This document shows positions 52,563 to 62,016 of a stretch of 64,000 nucleotides of DNA, piece after piece. The translations under genes were made by a program, and so were the position numbers. The stretch is taken from contig CAIPUE010000023.1 of the NCBI GenBank assembly GCA_903868125.1, positions 83,977 through 147,976 on the forward strand. The letters are read 5' to 3'. Below the pieces are notes generated by a model, which made no database searches, was not told the DNA's origin, and was given only the letters and a program-made list of their open reading frames with translations. Source of the stretch: an uncultured bacterium (GTDB taxonomy: Bacteria; Cyanobacteriota; Vampirovibrionia; Gastranaerophilales; Gastranaerophilaceae). How positions within the stretch are numbered: the stretch's first letter is position 1; every line of letters starts with the position of its first letter.

Positions 52563-52585
52563 TAGGGTGCGGATTTAACCGCACC
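52563..52585 (+). repeat. REP-type hairpin (GTAG + GGTGCGG/CCGCACC)
   Basis: GTAG followed by GGTGCGG-ATTTAA-CCGCACC. The arms differ completely from the GTCGGGC type but keep pairing and the GTAG foot. Confidence 0.8.
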
Positions 52586-52599
52586 GTCAATAAGCCTGA

Positions 52600-52680
52600 A
52601 AAAAAGTAAAAAGGAAAAAGCAAGCGAGAACTGCAAAACTATTAAACTTTTCGACTTTTTAACTTTTCAACCAAAACAAA
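52600..52680 (+). repeat. Family B repeat upstream of dnaK
   Basis: GTAAAAAGGAAAAAGCAAGC, then GAGAACTGCAAAACTATTAA, then CTTTTCGACTTTTTAAC-type words. Together with the REP hairpin it fills most of the 247-bp gap. TTGTTTATTTT and TTAAATTAGAAT further down (about 52695-52738) may be the dnaK promoter. Confidence 0.7.
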
Positions 52681-52774
52681 AGATTAATTTTTTGTTTATT
52701 TTTTCTTAGATTTAAAAAATTAATGTTAAATTAGAATAGAGGTTTAGAAGATTAATTAAAAGGAGCTTACAGAA

Positions 52775-54628
52775 ATGGCAAAAACAATTGGTATTGACTT
52801 AGGAACTACAAACTCTGTAGTCGCAGTCATGGAAGGTGGGAAGCCCACAGTTATCGCAAATGCAGAAGGTTCAAGAACAACACCTTCTATCGTTGGGTTT
52901 TCAAAAACAGGAGAAAGATTGGTCGGACAGCTTGCAAAACGTCAGGCGATACTTAACGCAGACAAAACCATAGCGTCTATAAAAAGATACATGGGCGAAG
53001 ATCATAAAACAAAAATCGATGATAAAACTTATACTCCGCAAGAAATTTCTGCAATGATTTTAAGAAAATTGGCGGATGATGCGAGTTCTTATTTGGGCGA
53101 AAAAGTAACTTCGGCTGTAATAACGGTACCTGCTTACTTCAACGATGCTCAAAGACAGGCTACAAAAGACGCGGGTAAAATCGCTGGACTTGATGTTCTT
53201 CGTATAGTCAACGAGCCGACAGCTGCGGCTTTGGCTTATGGTCTTGAAAAACAAAAACCAGAAAAAGTTTTGGTGTTTGACCTTGGTGGAGGTACTTTTG
53301 ACGTTTCAATCCTTGAAATCGGCGATGGTGTTCACGAAGTTCTTTCAACATCAGGTGATACTCACCTCGGTGGGGATGATTTTGATGAAAAAGTCATGAA
53401 CTGGCTTTGTGACGAGTTCAAAAAATCCGAAGGAATTGATTTAAGAAACGACAAACAGGCTATGCAACGTATTAAAGAAGCGGCTGAAAAAGCAAAATGC
53501 GAACTTTCAACCGTCATTGAAACAAATGTTAATTTACCGTTCATAACTGCTGATGCAAATGGACCTAAACACTTGGATATTTCTTTAACAAGAGCTAAAT
53601 TTGAAGATTTATGTCACGATTTGTTGGATAGATGTAAAAAACCGGTTGAACAGGCGATTAAAGATGCAAATCTTTCTAAAGGCGAAATTGATGAAGTCGT
53701 TTTGGTTGGTGGTTCGACTCGTATCCCTTCGGTACAGGCACTAGTTAAAGATTACACAGGCAAAGACCCTAACCAATCGGTTAATCCTGATGAAGTTGTT
53801 GCTGTTGGTGCTGCAATTCAGGCTGGGGTTTTGGCAGGCGAAGTTAAAGATATAGTGCTTTTGGATGTAACTCCTTTGACTTTGGGTATTGAAACACTTG
53901 GTGGCGTTTTGACTGCGCTTGTTCCAAGAAATACTACAATTCCTGTTTCTAAATCGCAAGTGTTCTCAACGGCTGAAAACAATCAAACAGCTGTAGACAT
54001 AAGCGTTTTGCAAGGTGAAAGACCGATGGCAAAGGATAACAAATCACTTGGTATGTTTAGACTTGATGGGATTCCTCCTGCGATGAGAGGTTTGCCTCAA
54101 ATTGAAGTTACTTTTGACATCGACGCAAACGGTATTGTAAACGTTTCGGCTAAAGATAAAGCGACAAATAAGGAACAAAAAATTACCATTACAAATTCAA
54201 GTAATCTTTCTGATACTGATATTGAAAAAATGGTTAAAGAAGCGGAAGCACACTCCTCTGAAGATAAAGCGAAAAAAGAAGAAGCGGAAACTAGAAACAA
54301 CGCTTCAAGCTTAATCGGTTCGGCAGAGAGAATTGTCAAAGATTTTGAAGGTAAAATCGATGAAGCTGAACAATCAAAACTTGATGAACAAAAAGCAACG
54401 CTACAAAAAGCGCTTGATGAAAATAAGTCGGTTGAAGAAATCAAAAAACTTTCTGAAGAATTACAACAAACAATGTTTGGTATTTCTCAAAAGGCTTACG
54501 AACAGGTTCAAAAAGAGGGTGAAACAGCAAGTTCCGGGGCTGAAAGCACAGCTTCTGAAAGTGCTGAAAGTTCAACATCTTCATCAGATGACGACGTAAT
54601 TGATGCTGAATATACAAAAGAAAGTTAA
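52775..54628 (+). CDS. dnaK: Chaperone protein DnaK (Hsp70)
   Basis: A 617-residue ATP-driven chaperone. [63 protein letters not shown] and [12 protein letters not shown] define the ATPase; the substrate domain ([29 protein letters not shown]) and the Ser/Glu-rich tail ending [13 protein letters not shown] are complete. grpE and dnaJ are absent from the neighbourhood, and no CIRCE inverted repeat is seen upstream. The ATG follows AAAAGGAG, and a strong terminator follows. Confidence 0.98.
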   Translation: MAKTIGIDLGTTNSVVAVMEGGKPTVIANAEGSRTTPSIVGFSKTGERLVGQLAKRQAILNADKTIASIKRYMGEDHKTKIDDKTYTPQEISAMILRKLADDASSYLGEKVTSAVITVPAYFNDAQRQATKDAGKIAGLDVLRIVNEPTAAALAYGLEKQKPEKVLVFDLGGGTFDVSILEIGDGVHEVLSTSGDTHLGGDDFDEKVMNWLCDEFKKSEGIDLRNDKQAMQRIKEAAEKAKCELSTVIETNVNLPFITADANGPKHLDISLTRAKFEDLCHDLLDRCKKPVEQAIKDANLSKGEIDEVVLVGGSTRIPSVQALVKDYTGKDPNQSVNPDEVVAVGAAIQAGVLAGEVKDIVLLDVTPLTLGIETLGGVLTALVPRNTTIPVSKSQVFSTAENNQTAVDISVLQGERPMAKDNKSLGMFRLDGIPPAMRGLPQIEVTFDIDANGIVNVSAKDKATNKEQKITITNSSNLSDTDIEKMVKEAEAHSSEDKAKKEEAETRNNASSLIGSAERIVKDFEGKIDEAEQSKLDEQKATLQKALDENKSVEEIKKLSEELQQTMFGISQKAYEQVQKEGETASSGAESTASESAESSTSSSDDDVIDAEYTKES

Positions 54629-54654
54629 ATAAAACTTATTTTGTATTTAGTTTT

Positions 54655-54685
54655 ACAAAAGCGGGCAAATTTTGCCCGCTTTTGT
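54655..54685. terminator. Bidirectional terminator between dnaK and the DUF2023 gene
   Basis: ACAAAAGCGGGCAAA and TTTGCCCGCTTTTGT form a near-perfect hairpin with A- and T-rich flanks on both sides. It can end both convergent transcripts. Confidence 0.9.
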
Positions 54686-54693
54686 AATATAAT

Positions 54694-55017
54694 TCATGCA
54701 CAGATTTTTTTTCGTGTAAGAAACCTTTTATATTGTTGGGCTTTGCCATACCCCAACATCATACCCAGAATAAAATCCTCTTCCACAGATAATTTATTCA
54801 ACTCCTCACAAGAAAATTGTTTCATAATTTCAAGACACTCTTGCATTCCAAAAAAAATGTTAATCTTGCCACCTTCGATATCACAAATCATGTATTTTAT
54901 GTCTTGATTATCTAGGGCATTTTTGATTTTCTCTTCAAATTCATTCGGGCATGTAAATAAACATAAATCCCTCAAACCTTTTTGATATTCATATATCAAA
55001 TGATAAAATACCTGCAT
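54694..55017 (-). CDS. DUF2023 family protein
   Basis: A 107-residue soluble protein. MQVFYHLIYEYQKGLRDLCL, KYMICDIEGGKINIFFG and the C-terminal LGMMLGYGKAQQYKRFL match the small DUF2023 family as I remember it, known from Campylobacter/Helicobacter and some anaerobes. Its function is unknown. ATG 55017 is preferred over TTG 55026, since GGAGG lies 10 nt upstream. It is a single-gene unit. Confidence 0.75.
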   Translation of the reverse strand: MQVFYHLIYEYQKGLRDLCLFTCPNEFEEKIKNALDNQDIKYMICDIEGGKINIFFGMQECLEIMKQFSCEELNKLSVEEDFILGMMLGYGKAQQYKRFLTRKKICA

Positions 55018-55179
55018 AATCCTCAATCCTCCATATATTCTTATTATTTAGACGTATTTTGTTTCAATAAGTTTCTTTTGATATTTATTTTTGTAACGGT
55101 TGTCAAAATAACTGTTCAATTTATTTTTTGAGGGGCGTTTAATTGAATAAGAAGTCATACAAAATAAAAAGGCGAAATC

Positions 55180-55533
55180 ATGCAAATTCAAAAATCGCAA
55201 CCAATATCATTTCAGTCTCCATGGACAAATGAAGAGGCTCTATTCTACGCCAGAGAGAGACGTAGCATGTTAAACCCTGAAAGATTTTTGTCTTTCTTGG
55301 AACACTTCGCCAAGCCTACTATAGAAAAAATAGCTGCTCCAAAGGTCGATTCACCTTTCGTTCAAGCTACTACTGCGATAGCGCAAGGAAAGAAAAAGCT
55401 CTCTTTTGTTAGTATTCAACTTCCTAAAAGAAGATTAGTACCTTTCTCCCCAAAACCACTTTTTGAACGAATTGCCGTACTATTTAGAAAAAGACAGTTT
55501 CCGGAATTTTATACTAAATACTTTCAAGATTAA
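55180..55533 (+). CDS. Small basic protein of unknown function
   Basis: A 117-residue protein starting MQIQKSQPISFQSPW, with a predicted helical N-terminal half and a basic C-terminal half (KKLSFVSIQLPKRRLVPFSPKP). There is no signal peptide. The ATG at 55180 has AAAAAGGCG upstream. No family was recognised. The QPISFQ start is one of the short ISF-type N-termini of this window. Confidence 0.6.
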   Translation: MQIQKSQPISFQSPWTNEEALFYARERRSMLNPERFLSFLEHFAKPTIEKIAAPKVDSPFVQATTAIAQGKKKLSFVSIQLPKRRLVPFSPKPLFERIAVLFRKRQFPEFYTKYFQD

Positions 55534-55567
55534 ATTTGATTGATGTAACAAATGGTGCAGAGCCAAT

Positions 55568-57247
55568 TTATTGAGGTGATTCTTTTACGCTTTCAAGTTG
55601 CAAAGTTACTGTTGTAAGGTCGCAAACCGAACTTGGCCCGAAATATTGAATAGCTCCGGGGAATTTATATTTATCATTAAGCGCCCAGTCTTCTCTGTTG
55701 TTTTCAAGCTTTTTAAACACAGAATCGTCCAGCTTCACAAGTGCTTTTTGAATAACAGGCTTGAATTCACCATGGCGTTTTTCCATATTCATCATCATGG
55801 TTAACGGAGTGCCGCCCGCAATCCATTTATCGGCGCTTTGGGTAAGATTTCTTATCGAAGATAAATATCCGGTCAAGCCAAAGTTAATAAGTGCAAAAGC
55901 GTTATAGCCAAGTGAGTAGCAATAATCCGCATCAAAATTTGAAGGGAAAGCACATCTGCCCTCATATCCGAAAAAGTGTGCTAATTCAGAGAATTTACCG
56001 ACATATTCACCTTGAGATTTCATTTCTTTAAGTCTCGTTTTAATCATTTCAATCAAAAGTTTTTCAGTATCAATCCTCGAAACCTGAACGTTTCCGTGAG
56101 GGTCTCTGTCCATTAACAATTGTGCTTTGATAAGCGCTGGCAAGGATTCAAACACTTTGGAATTGACTTCTTTTAATCTATTTTGAACAATTTCAAATTT
56201 TTCATGGCTAGAAGTCGCATTGTTAAAATCAATATCCTGTTCCAATTCGCCCATCAAATCATTCAAGTTCGCAATCATGGATTTCATTTCAGGAATAAAC
56301 TCGATTAAGCCCTCAGGAACAATGGCAATACCAAAATTTTTACCTTTAGCCGCGCGTTGGGAAATAATGTCGGACATATAATTTATAATATCGCTTAAAG
56401 ACATTTGCCTTTCTTCAACCTCTTCAGAAATAAGCGTTATGTTGGGTTGAGTTTGCAAAGCAGCCTCAAGCGCAACGTGAGAGGCACTTCTACCCATGAT
56501 TTTAATAAAATGCCAGTATTTTTTAGCGGAATTTGCATCCCTTTGAATATTTCCAATTAATTCAGCGTAAGTTTTAGTCGCCGTATCGAAACCGAAAGAG
56601 ATTTCAATCTGGTCGTTTTTTAAATCGCCGTCGATTGTCTTTGGACAGCCGATAACTTGAATTCCTGTGTCGTTTTCAACAAGCCATTCAGCCAAAAGAG
56701 CCGCATTTGTGTTGGAATCATCACCACCGATTATAATAACCGCCGAAATATCAAGCTTTTTACAAATTTCAAGTGATTTTTCAAACTGCTCTTGGGTTTC
56801 AAGTTTTGTTCTTCCCGAGCCGATTATGTCAAAACCGCCGGTATTTCTGTATTCATCAATCAATTCACCGCTGAATTCGATATATTTTCCGTCAATAATT
56901 CCCGCAGGCCCACCTAAAAATCCGTATAATTTGTTATTTGGATTTGCCTGTTTTAATGCATCATAAAGCCCTGCAATAACGTTATGTCCCCCTGGGGCTT
57001 GTCCGCCCGAAAGAATTACTCCGACATTCTTTACAGCGGAAACGTTTTCCTCGCCTGTTAATTCAAAAGTAATAATGGGCTTGCCGTAAGTATTTTGAAA
57101 CAGTTTTTGAATTTGCTCCTCATCTCTTATTGCCTTTGTGTTTTCGCCTTGAATAAATTTAAGTTTATTAACTCCTTCGCTCAATGAGCTGGGAAGTTTG
57201 GGCTGATATTTTAATCTTTCTATTTGAAGCGGTGATAATTCTTTCAT
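55568..57247 (-). CDS. pfp: Diphosphate--fructose-6-phosphate 1-phosphotransferase (PPi-PFK, long type)
   Basis: Reversible, PPi-dependent phosphofructokinase of glycolysis, typical of anaerobes and plants. At 559 residues it belongs to the long (plant-beta-like) group. [36 protein letters not shown] (the GGDD that selects PPi over ATP), [42 protein letters not shown] and [20 protein letters not shown] are conserved. The ATG follows AAGGAAA. It permits glycolysis that saves ATP. Confidence 0.95.
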   Translation of the reverse strand: MKELSPLQIERLKYQPKLPSSLSEGVNKLKFIQGENTKAIRDEEQIQKLFQNTYGKPIITFELTGEENVSAVKNVGVILSGGQAPGGHNVIAGLYDALKQANPNNKLYGFLGGPAGIIDGKYIEFSGELIDEYRNTGGFDIIGSGRTKLETQEQFEKSLEICKKLDISAVIIIGGDDSNTNAALLAEWLVENDTGIQVIGCPKTIDGDLKNDQIEISFGFDTATKTYAELIGNIQRDANSAKKYWHFIKIMGRSASHVALEAALQTQPNITLISEEVEERQMSLSDIINYMSDIISQRAAKGKNFGIAIVPEGLIEFIPEMKSMIANLNDLMGELEQDIDFNNATSSHEKFEIVQNRLKEVNSKVFESLPALIKAQLLMDRDPHGNVQVSRIDTEKLLIEMIKTRLKEMKSQGEYVGKFSELAHFFGYEGRCAFPSNFDADYCYSLGYNAFALINFGLTGYLSSIRNLTQSADKWIAGGTPLTMMMNMEKRHGEFKPVIQKALVKLDDSVFKKLENNREDWALNDKYKFPGAIQYFGPSSVCDLTTVTLQLESVKESPQ

Positions 57248-57297
57248 ACTATTTCCTTTTTTTATGTAACAGATATAAATATTCTACATAAAAAAAA

Positions 57298-58092
57298 TTA
57301 TTTCATCAACAAAAGACTTCCCCAGATAAAGAAAATCCCCGATATTATTCCAAAAACAGAGTAATGACCATTCCCGTATTCTCTTGAAAGCGGTAAAATC
57401 GTATCAAACGAAATATAAACCATAATCCCCGCAACCGAAGCGAACAAAAAGCCTACCGCAAGTTGAGGTAAAAATGTTTGCAGTACAAATAAACCAATTA
57501 GCGCACCAATCGGTTCTGAAATTCCAGATAAGAAAGAATACCAAATTGCCAAACGTTTTTTTCCCGTCGCATGGTATATTGGAAGCGCAACGGCAATCCC
57601 TTCTGGAATATTATGTAACGCAATCGCAACAGCAACCGACAATCCTAAAGTTACATTTTGGGTGGTTACAAAAAAAGTTACCATGCCTTCGGGAAAATTA
57701 TGAATACAAATCGCAATCGCCGTCAGTAATCCTGCTCTTTTTATTTTTGAATGTTGAATGGTACACTGTTCCTGTGGGCAGAATAAATCTTCCGCTATAT
57801 GATCAGGTATAAAATAGTCGATTAAAATCGCTGTGATTATTCCGATGGCAAAACCTATAAATACCATCCAATCAGCATTATTAGGGAAATATTTGATTAG
57901 TAAACCATTTGCACCTGTCAAAATTTCAGTGAATGATAAAAATATCATTACCCCCGCAGAAAATCCCAAGCCAATCGATAGTCCTTTAATATTGGTTCGT
58001 TTTATAAAAAAGGTGAAACATCCGCCCACAACAGTTGCCAAACCGGCGAATAAAGTCATCAATAAAGCTATTTTATAATTTGCGGGAAACAC
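57298..58092 (-). CDS. ZIP-family divalent metal transporter (ZupT-like)
   Basis: A 264-residue inner-membrane importer for zinc and other divalent metals. Eight membrane helices are predicted; the metal-binding helices carry HNFPEGMVTFFV and ALHNIPEGIAVALPIY. A cytoplasmic loop has Cys and His (DLFCPQEQCTIQHSK) and may bind metal. The start is GTG 58092 with a GAGG site. It lies 50 bp from pfp and could be co-transcribed. Confidence 0.93.
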   Translation of the reverse strand: MFPANYKIALLMTLFAGLATVVGGCFTFFIKRTNIKGLSIGLGFSAGVMIFLSFTEILTGANGLLIKYFPNNADWMVFIGFAIGIITAILIDYFIPDHIAEDLFCPQEQCTIQHSKIKRAGLLTAIAICIHNFPEGMVTFFVTTQNVTLGLSVAVAIALHNIPEGIAVALPIYHATGKKRLAIWYSFLSGISEPIGALIGLFVLQTFLPQLAVGFLFASVAGIMVYISFDTILPLSREYGNGHYSVFGIISGIFFIWGSLLLMK

Positions 58093-58137
58093 CTGTACCT
58101 CAATATCTTCTACAAATATTATTCTACTACAAAAAGA

Positions 58138-58190
58138 GTGAACGGCAAAGGGTGAGAGGTGAGAGGTGAATTACGAGTGAGCAGTAAACT
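58138..58190. repeat. Family B repeat between the ZIP and Bax-inhibitor genes
   Basis: AGTGAACGGCAAAGGGTGAG, AGGTGAGAGGTGAATTACGA and GTGAGCAGTAAAC words. Similar GTGAGAGGTGAGAAGTG words supply the start region of the gene at 12623. Confidence 0.6.
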
Positions 58191-58919
58191 CTATCTGTCT
58201 CTCAACTTAGCCAAAAGGTTTAAAATTTCGATATAAAGCCACACGAGAGTTACCATCAGCCCGAAAGCGCCATACCACTCGTAACTTTTGCCAAGCATGT
58301 TTTGTGCTCCGCGTTCGATAAAATCAAAATCGATTATTAAATTTAAAGCAGCAATACCCACAACAACAATACTAAATCCTATACCAATTGAGCTTGAGGT
58401 GAATATTTGAGGTATTTGTAATCCGAAAAATGACCCGATTAAGTTGATTAAATAAATTCCCGCGATAGATAATGTTGAGATAAATAAAACACTTCTGAAC
58501 TTATCCGTGCATTTTATTGCACCTATTCTATAGAGAAAAAGCAGTGAAAATAAAGCCGCAAAAGTGCAACCTATTGCCTGAATTGCAATTCCGGGATAAG
58601 CTTTCTCAAACATAGCCGAAATTCCACCCAATAAAAGCCCCTCGGACGCTGCATAAATAGGTGCAGCGATGTTTATAACTTTTCTATTAAACATAATTAC
58701 TATAAATGAGATTATACTCGTGACAAACCCAACTGCACCAAGCATCATGGCTTTATCTGTGTAACCTTTGAAGAACAAATCCCAAACGGCGAAACTTGAT
58801 ACCAATAAAAGGGCGAATAAAATAAAAGTTTTGTTAATTGCACCATTAACCGTCATTGGTTCAGAATCTAATATTGTTTCTCTTTCGACTACATTTTGAT
58901 TAAACACAGGGTTCGGCAT
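58191..58919 (-). CDS. Bax inhibitor-1/YccA-like (PF12811 type) membrane protein
   Basis: A 242-residue protein with seven membrane helices after a hydrophilic N-terminus (MPNPVFNQNVV, with TVNGAINKTF before helix 1). APIYAASEGLLLGGISAMFEKAYPGIA and the C-terminal DFIERGAQNMLGKSYEWYGAFGLMVTLVWLYIEILNLLAKL are typical of the bacterial branch. Related proteins act as pH-dependent calcium leaks; here the function is only inferred. A strong GGAGGAAAT precedes the ATG. Confidence 0.9.
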   Translation of the reverse strand: MPNPVFNQNVVERETILDSEPMTVNGAINKTFILFALLLVSSFAVWDLFFKGYTDKAMMLGAVGFVTSIISFIVIMFNRKVINIAAPIYAASEGLLLGGISAMFEKAYPGIAIQAIGCTFAALFSLLFLYRIGAIKCTDKFRSVLFISTLSIAGIYLINLIGSFFGLQIPQIFTSSSIGIGFSIVVVGIAALNLIIDFDFIERGAQNMLGKSYEWYGAFGLMVTLVWLYIEILNLLAKLRDR

Positions 58920-58971
58920 GATTTCCTCCTTATTTATTTACAATTTCATTATACAACAATTATATTTTTTG

Positions 58972-58986
58972 TGATAAATTAATCTT
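58972..58986 (+). promoter_or_regulatory. Probable leaderless promoter of the ABC exporter
   Basis: TGA-TAAATT (58972-58980, extended -10), 6 nt (AATCTT), then ATG (58987). No Shine-Dalgarno sequence. The -10 and spacer resemble those of pncC (TAAATT-AATACA). Confidence 0.55.
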
Positions 58987-60795
58987 ATGTATGTTGAAAA
59001 TTTTATTAAATTTATAAAATGTTATGGTAAAGGTCGTAAACTTAAACTTTTCGGCTTTTTTATATTTTCTTTAATCGCAGGTGCGTTAGAGTTTTTGGGG
59101 ATTGCTTTAATATATCCGTTTATTTTGTTGATAATTAAGCCCGAAAGCGTCATTCATACAAAATATTATTCTGATTTCGCTAATTGTTTTCATGTGCATA
59201 ATGTGTTGATAAATGCCTTTATATTAGGTTTTATTGTTATGTGTTTGTTTATTATAAAGAATTTGTTTATGATTTATTGTTTGTATGTACAAAATAAATT
59301 CATAAACAATTGGAAACTTGCAATAAGTAAGAAATTTATGTATTATTACCTATTTTCACCCTATAAAAATTCTCTAAACACTTCACCGTCTGAAAAAATT
59401 TACAATCTGACTTTTTTAGTAAATCAAACACTAGACGGATTTATATTCCGTTTAATGACTTTTGTTACGAATATCGTAATTGTAGTAATGATTTTGGGAT
59501 TATTGTTTATGAAATTTGCTTTTGCAGCATTTGTAACGTGTATTTTTGTCTTTTTTAGTATGCTTTTTCAGAGTAAAATATTTAAGGCAAAAATAAAAGA
59601 AATTTCTCAAAAACTTTTTAAGCTATCATCTTTAAATAATGAAAAAACGATGGAAAGCATTAATAATTTAAAAGAAATAAAAATATTGTCAGCTGAAAAT
59701 TATTTTTATAATGAATATAACATCACACAAAAGGAGTTTACTCAAATTCTTTTTGAGAACAATTTTTACGGTGCAATTCCGCCTTATATGATTGAAACGT
59801 TGGCAGTTTTATCATTATTTTTACTGGCTTGGCTTATTTCTTTTCAAAATATTGACAACACATCATGGATGATTGCTTCTTATGCAATTGTTGTGGCGGC
59901 AGTTTTCAGAATTGCACCGGCTATGAATAGAATTCAATCTTCAATAAATGCGATTAATACGTCACGTGATTTTGTAAAAACAATGATAATGGAATATAAA
60001 AATAAGGATTTAGATTTTATTGAAGAAAAAGTTGATTTTAATATTGAGTTTAAAGACAGTATAAAGTTGAAAAATATTTATTTTTCTTACAGAAAAGAAC
60101 CGGTTGTCAAGGATTTGAGCTTGGAGATAAAAAAAGGTGAATTTGTTGGCGTAATAGGACTTTCAGGAGCAGGCAAAAGCACTCTTGCTGATATTATAAT
60201 GGGGCTTTTACCAGTGGATAGCGGTGAAGTAGTTGTGGATGATATTGAGCTTAATTATAAAAATTTTAGTGCTTTAAGAAAACTGATAGGCTATGTTCCA
60301 CAACAAATAAATATTTTGGACGGATCATTTAAGCGAAATGTAGCATGGGGTATCGATGAAAAAGACATTGATGAAGAAAAAGTTATTGAGGTTTTAAAAA
60401 GAGCTCAATTATACGATTTTGTAAATGGATTCGAAAATGGAATAAATTCAAAAGCAATCGTTGGTTATACGGGTATTTCTCAAGGTCAAAAACAACGATT
60501 AGCAATAGCTAGAGCATTATACAGAGACCCTGCAATCTTAATTTTTGATGAGGCTACTTCGTCATTGGATGTTGAAACGGAGCATTTGATAACTAAAATG
60601 TTGGACTCTCTAAGGGGAGAAAAAACGATTATCGCTATAGCGCATAGGCTTTCGACTTTGAAAAGTTGTGATAGATTAATTTACTTAAAAGCGGGTAAGC
60701 TTGAGGATTCGGGTACGTTTGAAGAGTTGTTAACAAGGCAAGCGGAGTTTGAAAAAATGGTAAACTTGTCAAGCTTGCGTGTTCCTACTGATTAA
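58987..60795 (+). CDS. ABC exporter with fused membrane and ATPase domains (lipid/oligosaccharide flippase type)
   Basis: A 602-residue half-transporter, functional as a dimer. Six N-terminal membrane helices are followed by the ATPase: Walker A GLSGAGKST, Q-loop GYVPQQINILDGSF, signature GISQGQKQRLAIARAL, Walker B LIFDEATSSLD and His in AIAHRLST. The signature SQGQK replaces the usual SGGQ but is found in PglK-like flippases. Neighbours give no substrate. An O-antigen, glycan or lipid substrate is possible. Confidence 0.88.
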   Translation: MYVENFIKFIKCYGKGRKLKLFGFFIFSLIAGALEFLGIALIYPFILLIIKPESVIHTKYYSDFANCFHVHNVLINAFILGFIVMCLFIIKNLFMIYCLYVQNKFINNWKLAISKKFMYYYLFSPYKNSLNTSPSEKIYNLTFLVNQTLDGFIFRLMTFVTNIVIVVMILGLLFMKFAFAAFVTCIFVFFSMLFQSKIFKAKIKEISQKLFKLSSLNNEKTMESINNLKEIKILSAENYFYNEYNITQKEFTQILFENNFYGAIPPYMIETLAVLSLFLLAWLISFQNIDNTSWMIASYAIVVAAVFRIAPAMNRIQSSINAINTSRDFVKTMIMEYKNKDLDFIEEKVDFNIEFKDSIKLKNIYFSYRKEPVVKDLSLEIKKGEFVGVIGLSGAGKSTLADIIMGLLPVDSGEVVVDDIELNYKNFSALRKLIGYVPQQINILDGSFKRNVAWGIDEKDIDEEKVIEVLKRAQLYDFVNGFENGINSKAIVGYTGISQGQKQRLAIARALYRDPAILIFDEATSSLDVETEHLITKMLDSLRGEKTIIAIAHRLSTLKSCDRLIYLKAGKLEDSGTFEELLTRQAEFEKMVNLSSLRVPTD

Positions 60796-60820
60796 GAATG
60801 TAGGAATTAAAAAAAAAGAC

Positions 60821-60848
60821 TTTACAAGAGAAATTTTTTTGATAGAAT
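60821..60848 (+). promoter_or_regulatory. Promoter of tRNA-Asn
   Basis: TTTACA (60821-60826), 16-nt spacer, TAGAAT (60843-60848). Transcription would start about 4 nt before the mature tRNA. Confidence 0.6.
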
Positions 60849-60858
60849 AAGGATATAA

Positions 60859-60930
60859 TCCTCAGTAGCTCAATGGCGGAGCAACCGGCTGTTAACCGGT
60901 AGGCTGTTGGTTCGAGTCCAACCTGGGGAG
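60859..60930 (+). tRNA. tRNA-Asn (anticodon GUU), CCA not encoded
   Basis: All arms pair: acceptor TCCTCAG/CTGGGGA, D arm GCTC/GAGC, anticodon stem ACCGG/CCGGT around CTGTTAA (anticodon GTT), T arm GTTGG/CCAAC with TTCGAGT. The discriminator is G and the next bases are TTT, so CCA must be added. A T-run follows directly but without a hairpin. The next 180 bp hold no gene. Confidence 0.95.
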
Positions 60931-61110
60931 TTTTTTTATGCCTTTTTTAATATGGTTGAAGTTATTTATTAGTCTTTGTTCTCAGAGTTCTAATTTTTTA
61001 GTAAAATTTAGGTTTCATTTTAACTTTCAAGTTATATCTATCTTTTAGAGCTCGAGCCTGATGGATCCTATTGTTAATTTTTATTCACATTTAAGCAATT
61101 TATTTTATGT

Positions 61111-61731
61111 ATGGTTTTTTTGATTCTTATGATTAATTTAAATTTATATAAGCATGATATAAAAACAAATATTTCAAAAAATATTTGTTTTACTGGTGCT
61201 GAAAGATTGCTACCAAACAAGCAATACCCTAAAAAGTTAATAAAGTTGATAGTTCTAGACATAGACGGCACTATTTCTGATAGAGCTACAAATGCTATAA
61301 ATCCTGAAATTAAGGCTGCTATACAATCTGTTATTAATAAAGGTATCAAAGTAATTTTAAATACAGGAAGAGACTACGATGAAGCATTAATCATTGCAAA
61401 AGAGCTTAATGTAGATACCCCAATTATTTGTAATTACGGAAAATATATTAAGCATAATCGTAAGTTAATTTATGAAAATCCAAGCAATCAAGTAGATTTG
61501 AAAGGCGACTCTTTAGAATATATTGCGAATATTTGGGGGATTAAAAAAGAGAATATTATGGCTATTGGCAACGATGTAGAAGATATTAGTATGTTTACGA
61601 AATCAGGAACATCTGTGTTGATTGAAGGGAGTAGTTACATTAATGATATTAAACCTTTTGCCCATTATATAGTAGATAATTTTAATAAATCTGGTGTCGC
61701 ATTAGCTATCAAGAAACTTATCTTAGAATAA
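61111..61731 (+). CDS. HAD-family (Cof/type IIB-like) phosphatase lacking the cap domain
   Basis: A 206-residue protein. The HAD core is complete: motif I VLDIDGTIS, motif II LNTGRDYDEA, motif III Lys in DLKGDSLEYI and motif IV GNDVEDISMF. The roughly 80-100-residue C2 cap that Cof-type enzymes carry between IIYENP-like and the Lys motif is missing; LIYENPSNQVDLKGD joins the two core halves directly. The N-terminus has a 40-residue extension with KNICFTGAE. ATG 61111 or 61129 may be the start; neither has a clear ribosome site. A capless enzyme could act on large substrates, or it may be inactive. Confidence 0.75.
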   Translation: MVFLILMINLNLYKHDIKTNISKNICFTGAERLLPNKQYPKKLIKLIVLDIDGTISDRATNAINPEIKAAIQSVINKGIKVILNTGRDYDEALIIAKELNVDTPIICNYGKYIKHNRKLIYENPSNQVDLKGDSLEYIANIWGIKKENIMAIGNDVEDISMFTKSGTSVLIEGSSYINDIKPFAHYIVDNFNKSGVALAIKKLILE

Positions 61732-62016
61732 TTATTTTTGATAATATAATTTAATGTTATAACTAAACTCCTCATCCAACGAAAAGTTGTGTAGAACACC
61801 CAGTCCAATGAGTATTTTTGTTATATAATCTTTTTATTTAAGGAGGCGATTTCTCGGCTTAATGCCAACCTTTTAATGTTTTGTTGGGTAAATAACACCA
61901 ATAGAAAAATTATCTTTTAGTAAATAGCGTTTGTGCCCCTTAATTTATAAACAAAGACGCTTGCGAAGTATTTAACCTCAAAGAGTAATAGGGCTTAATG
62001 GTATATTTTAAACTGA
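61732..62016. other. Gene-free stretch
   Basis: No open frame of note, no RNA gene and no repeat family member was found. TTAAGGAGGCGAT near 61840 resembles a strong ribosome-binding site, but the reading frame after it closes quickly. Confidence 0.5.

Noticed and set aside
52528-52774. Search for a CIRCE/HrcA operator upstream of dnaK
   Set aside because: No TTAGCACTC-type inverted repeat is found; the gap is REP and family B repeat plus a plain promoter-like stretch.
60854-60859. TATAAT directly before tRNA-Asn as its promoter
   Set aside because: It would place the transcription start inside the tRNA; the TTTACA-16-TAGAAT promoter further up fits better.
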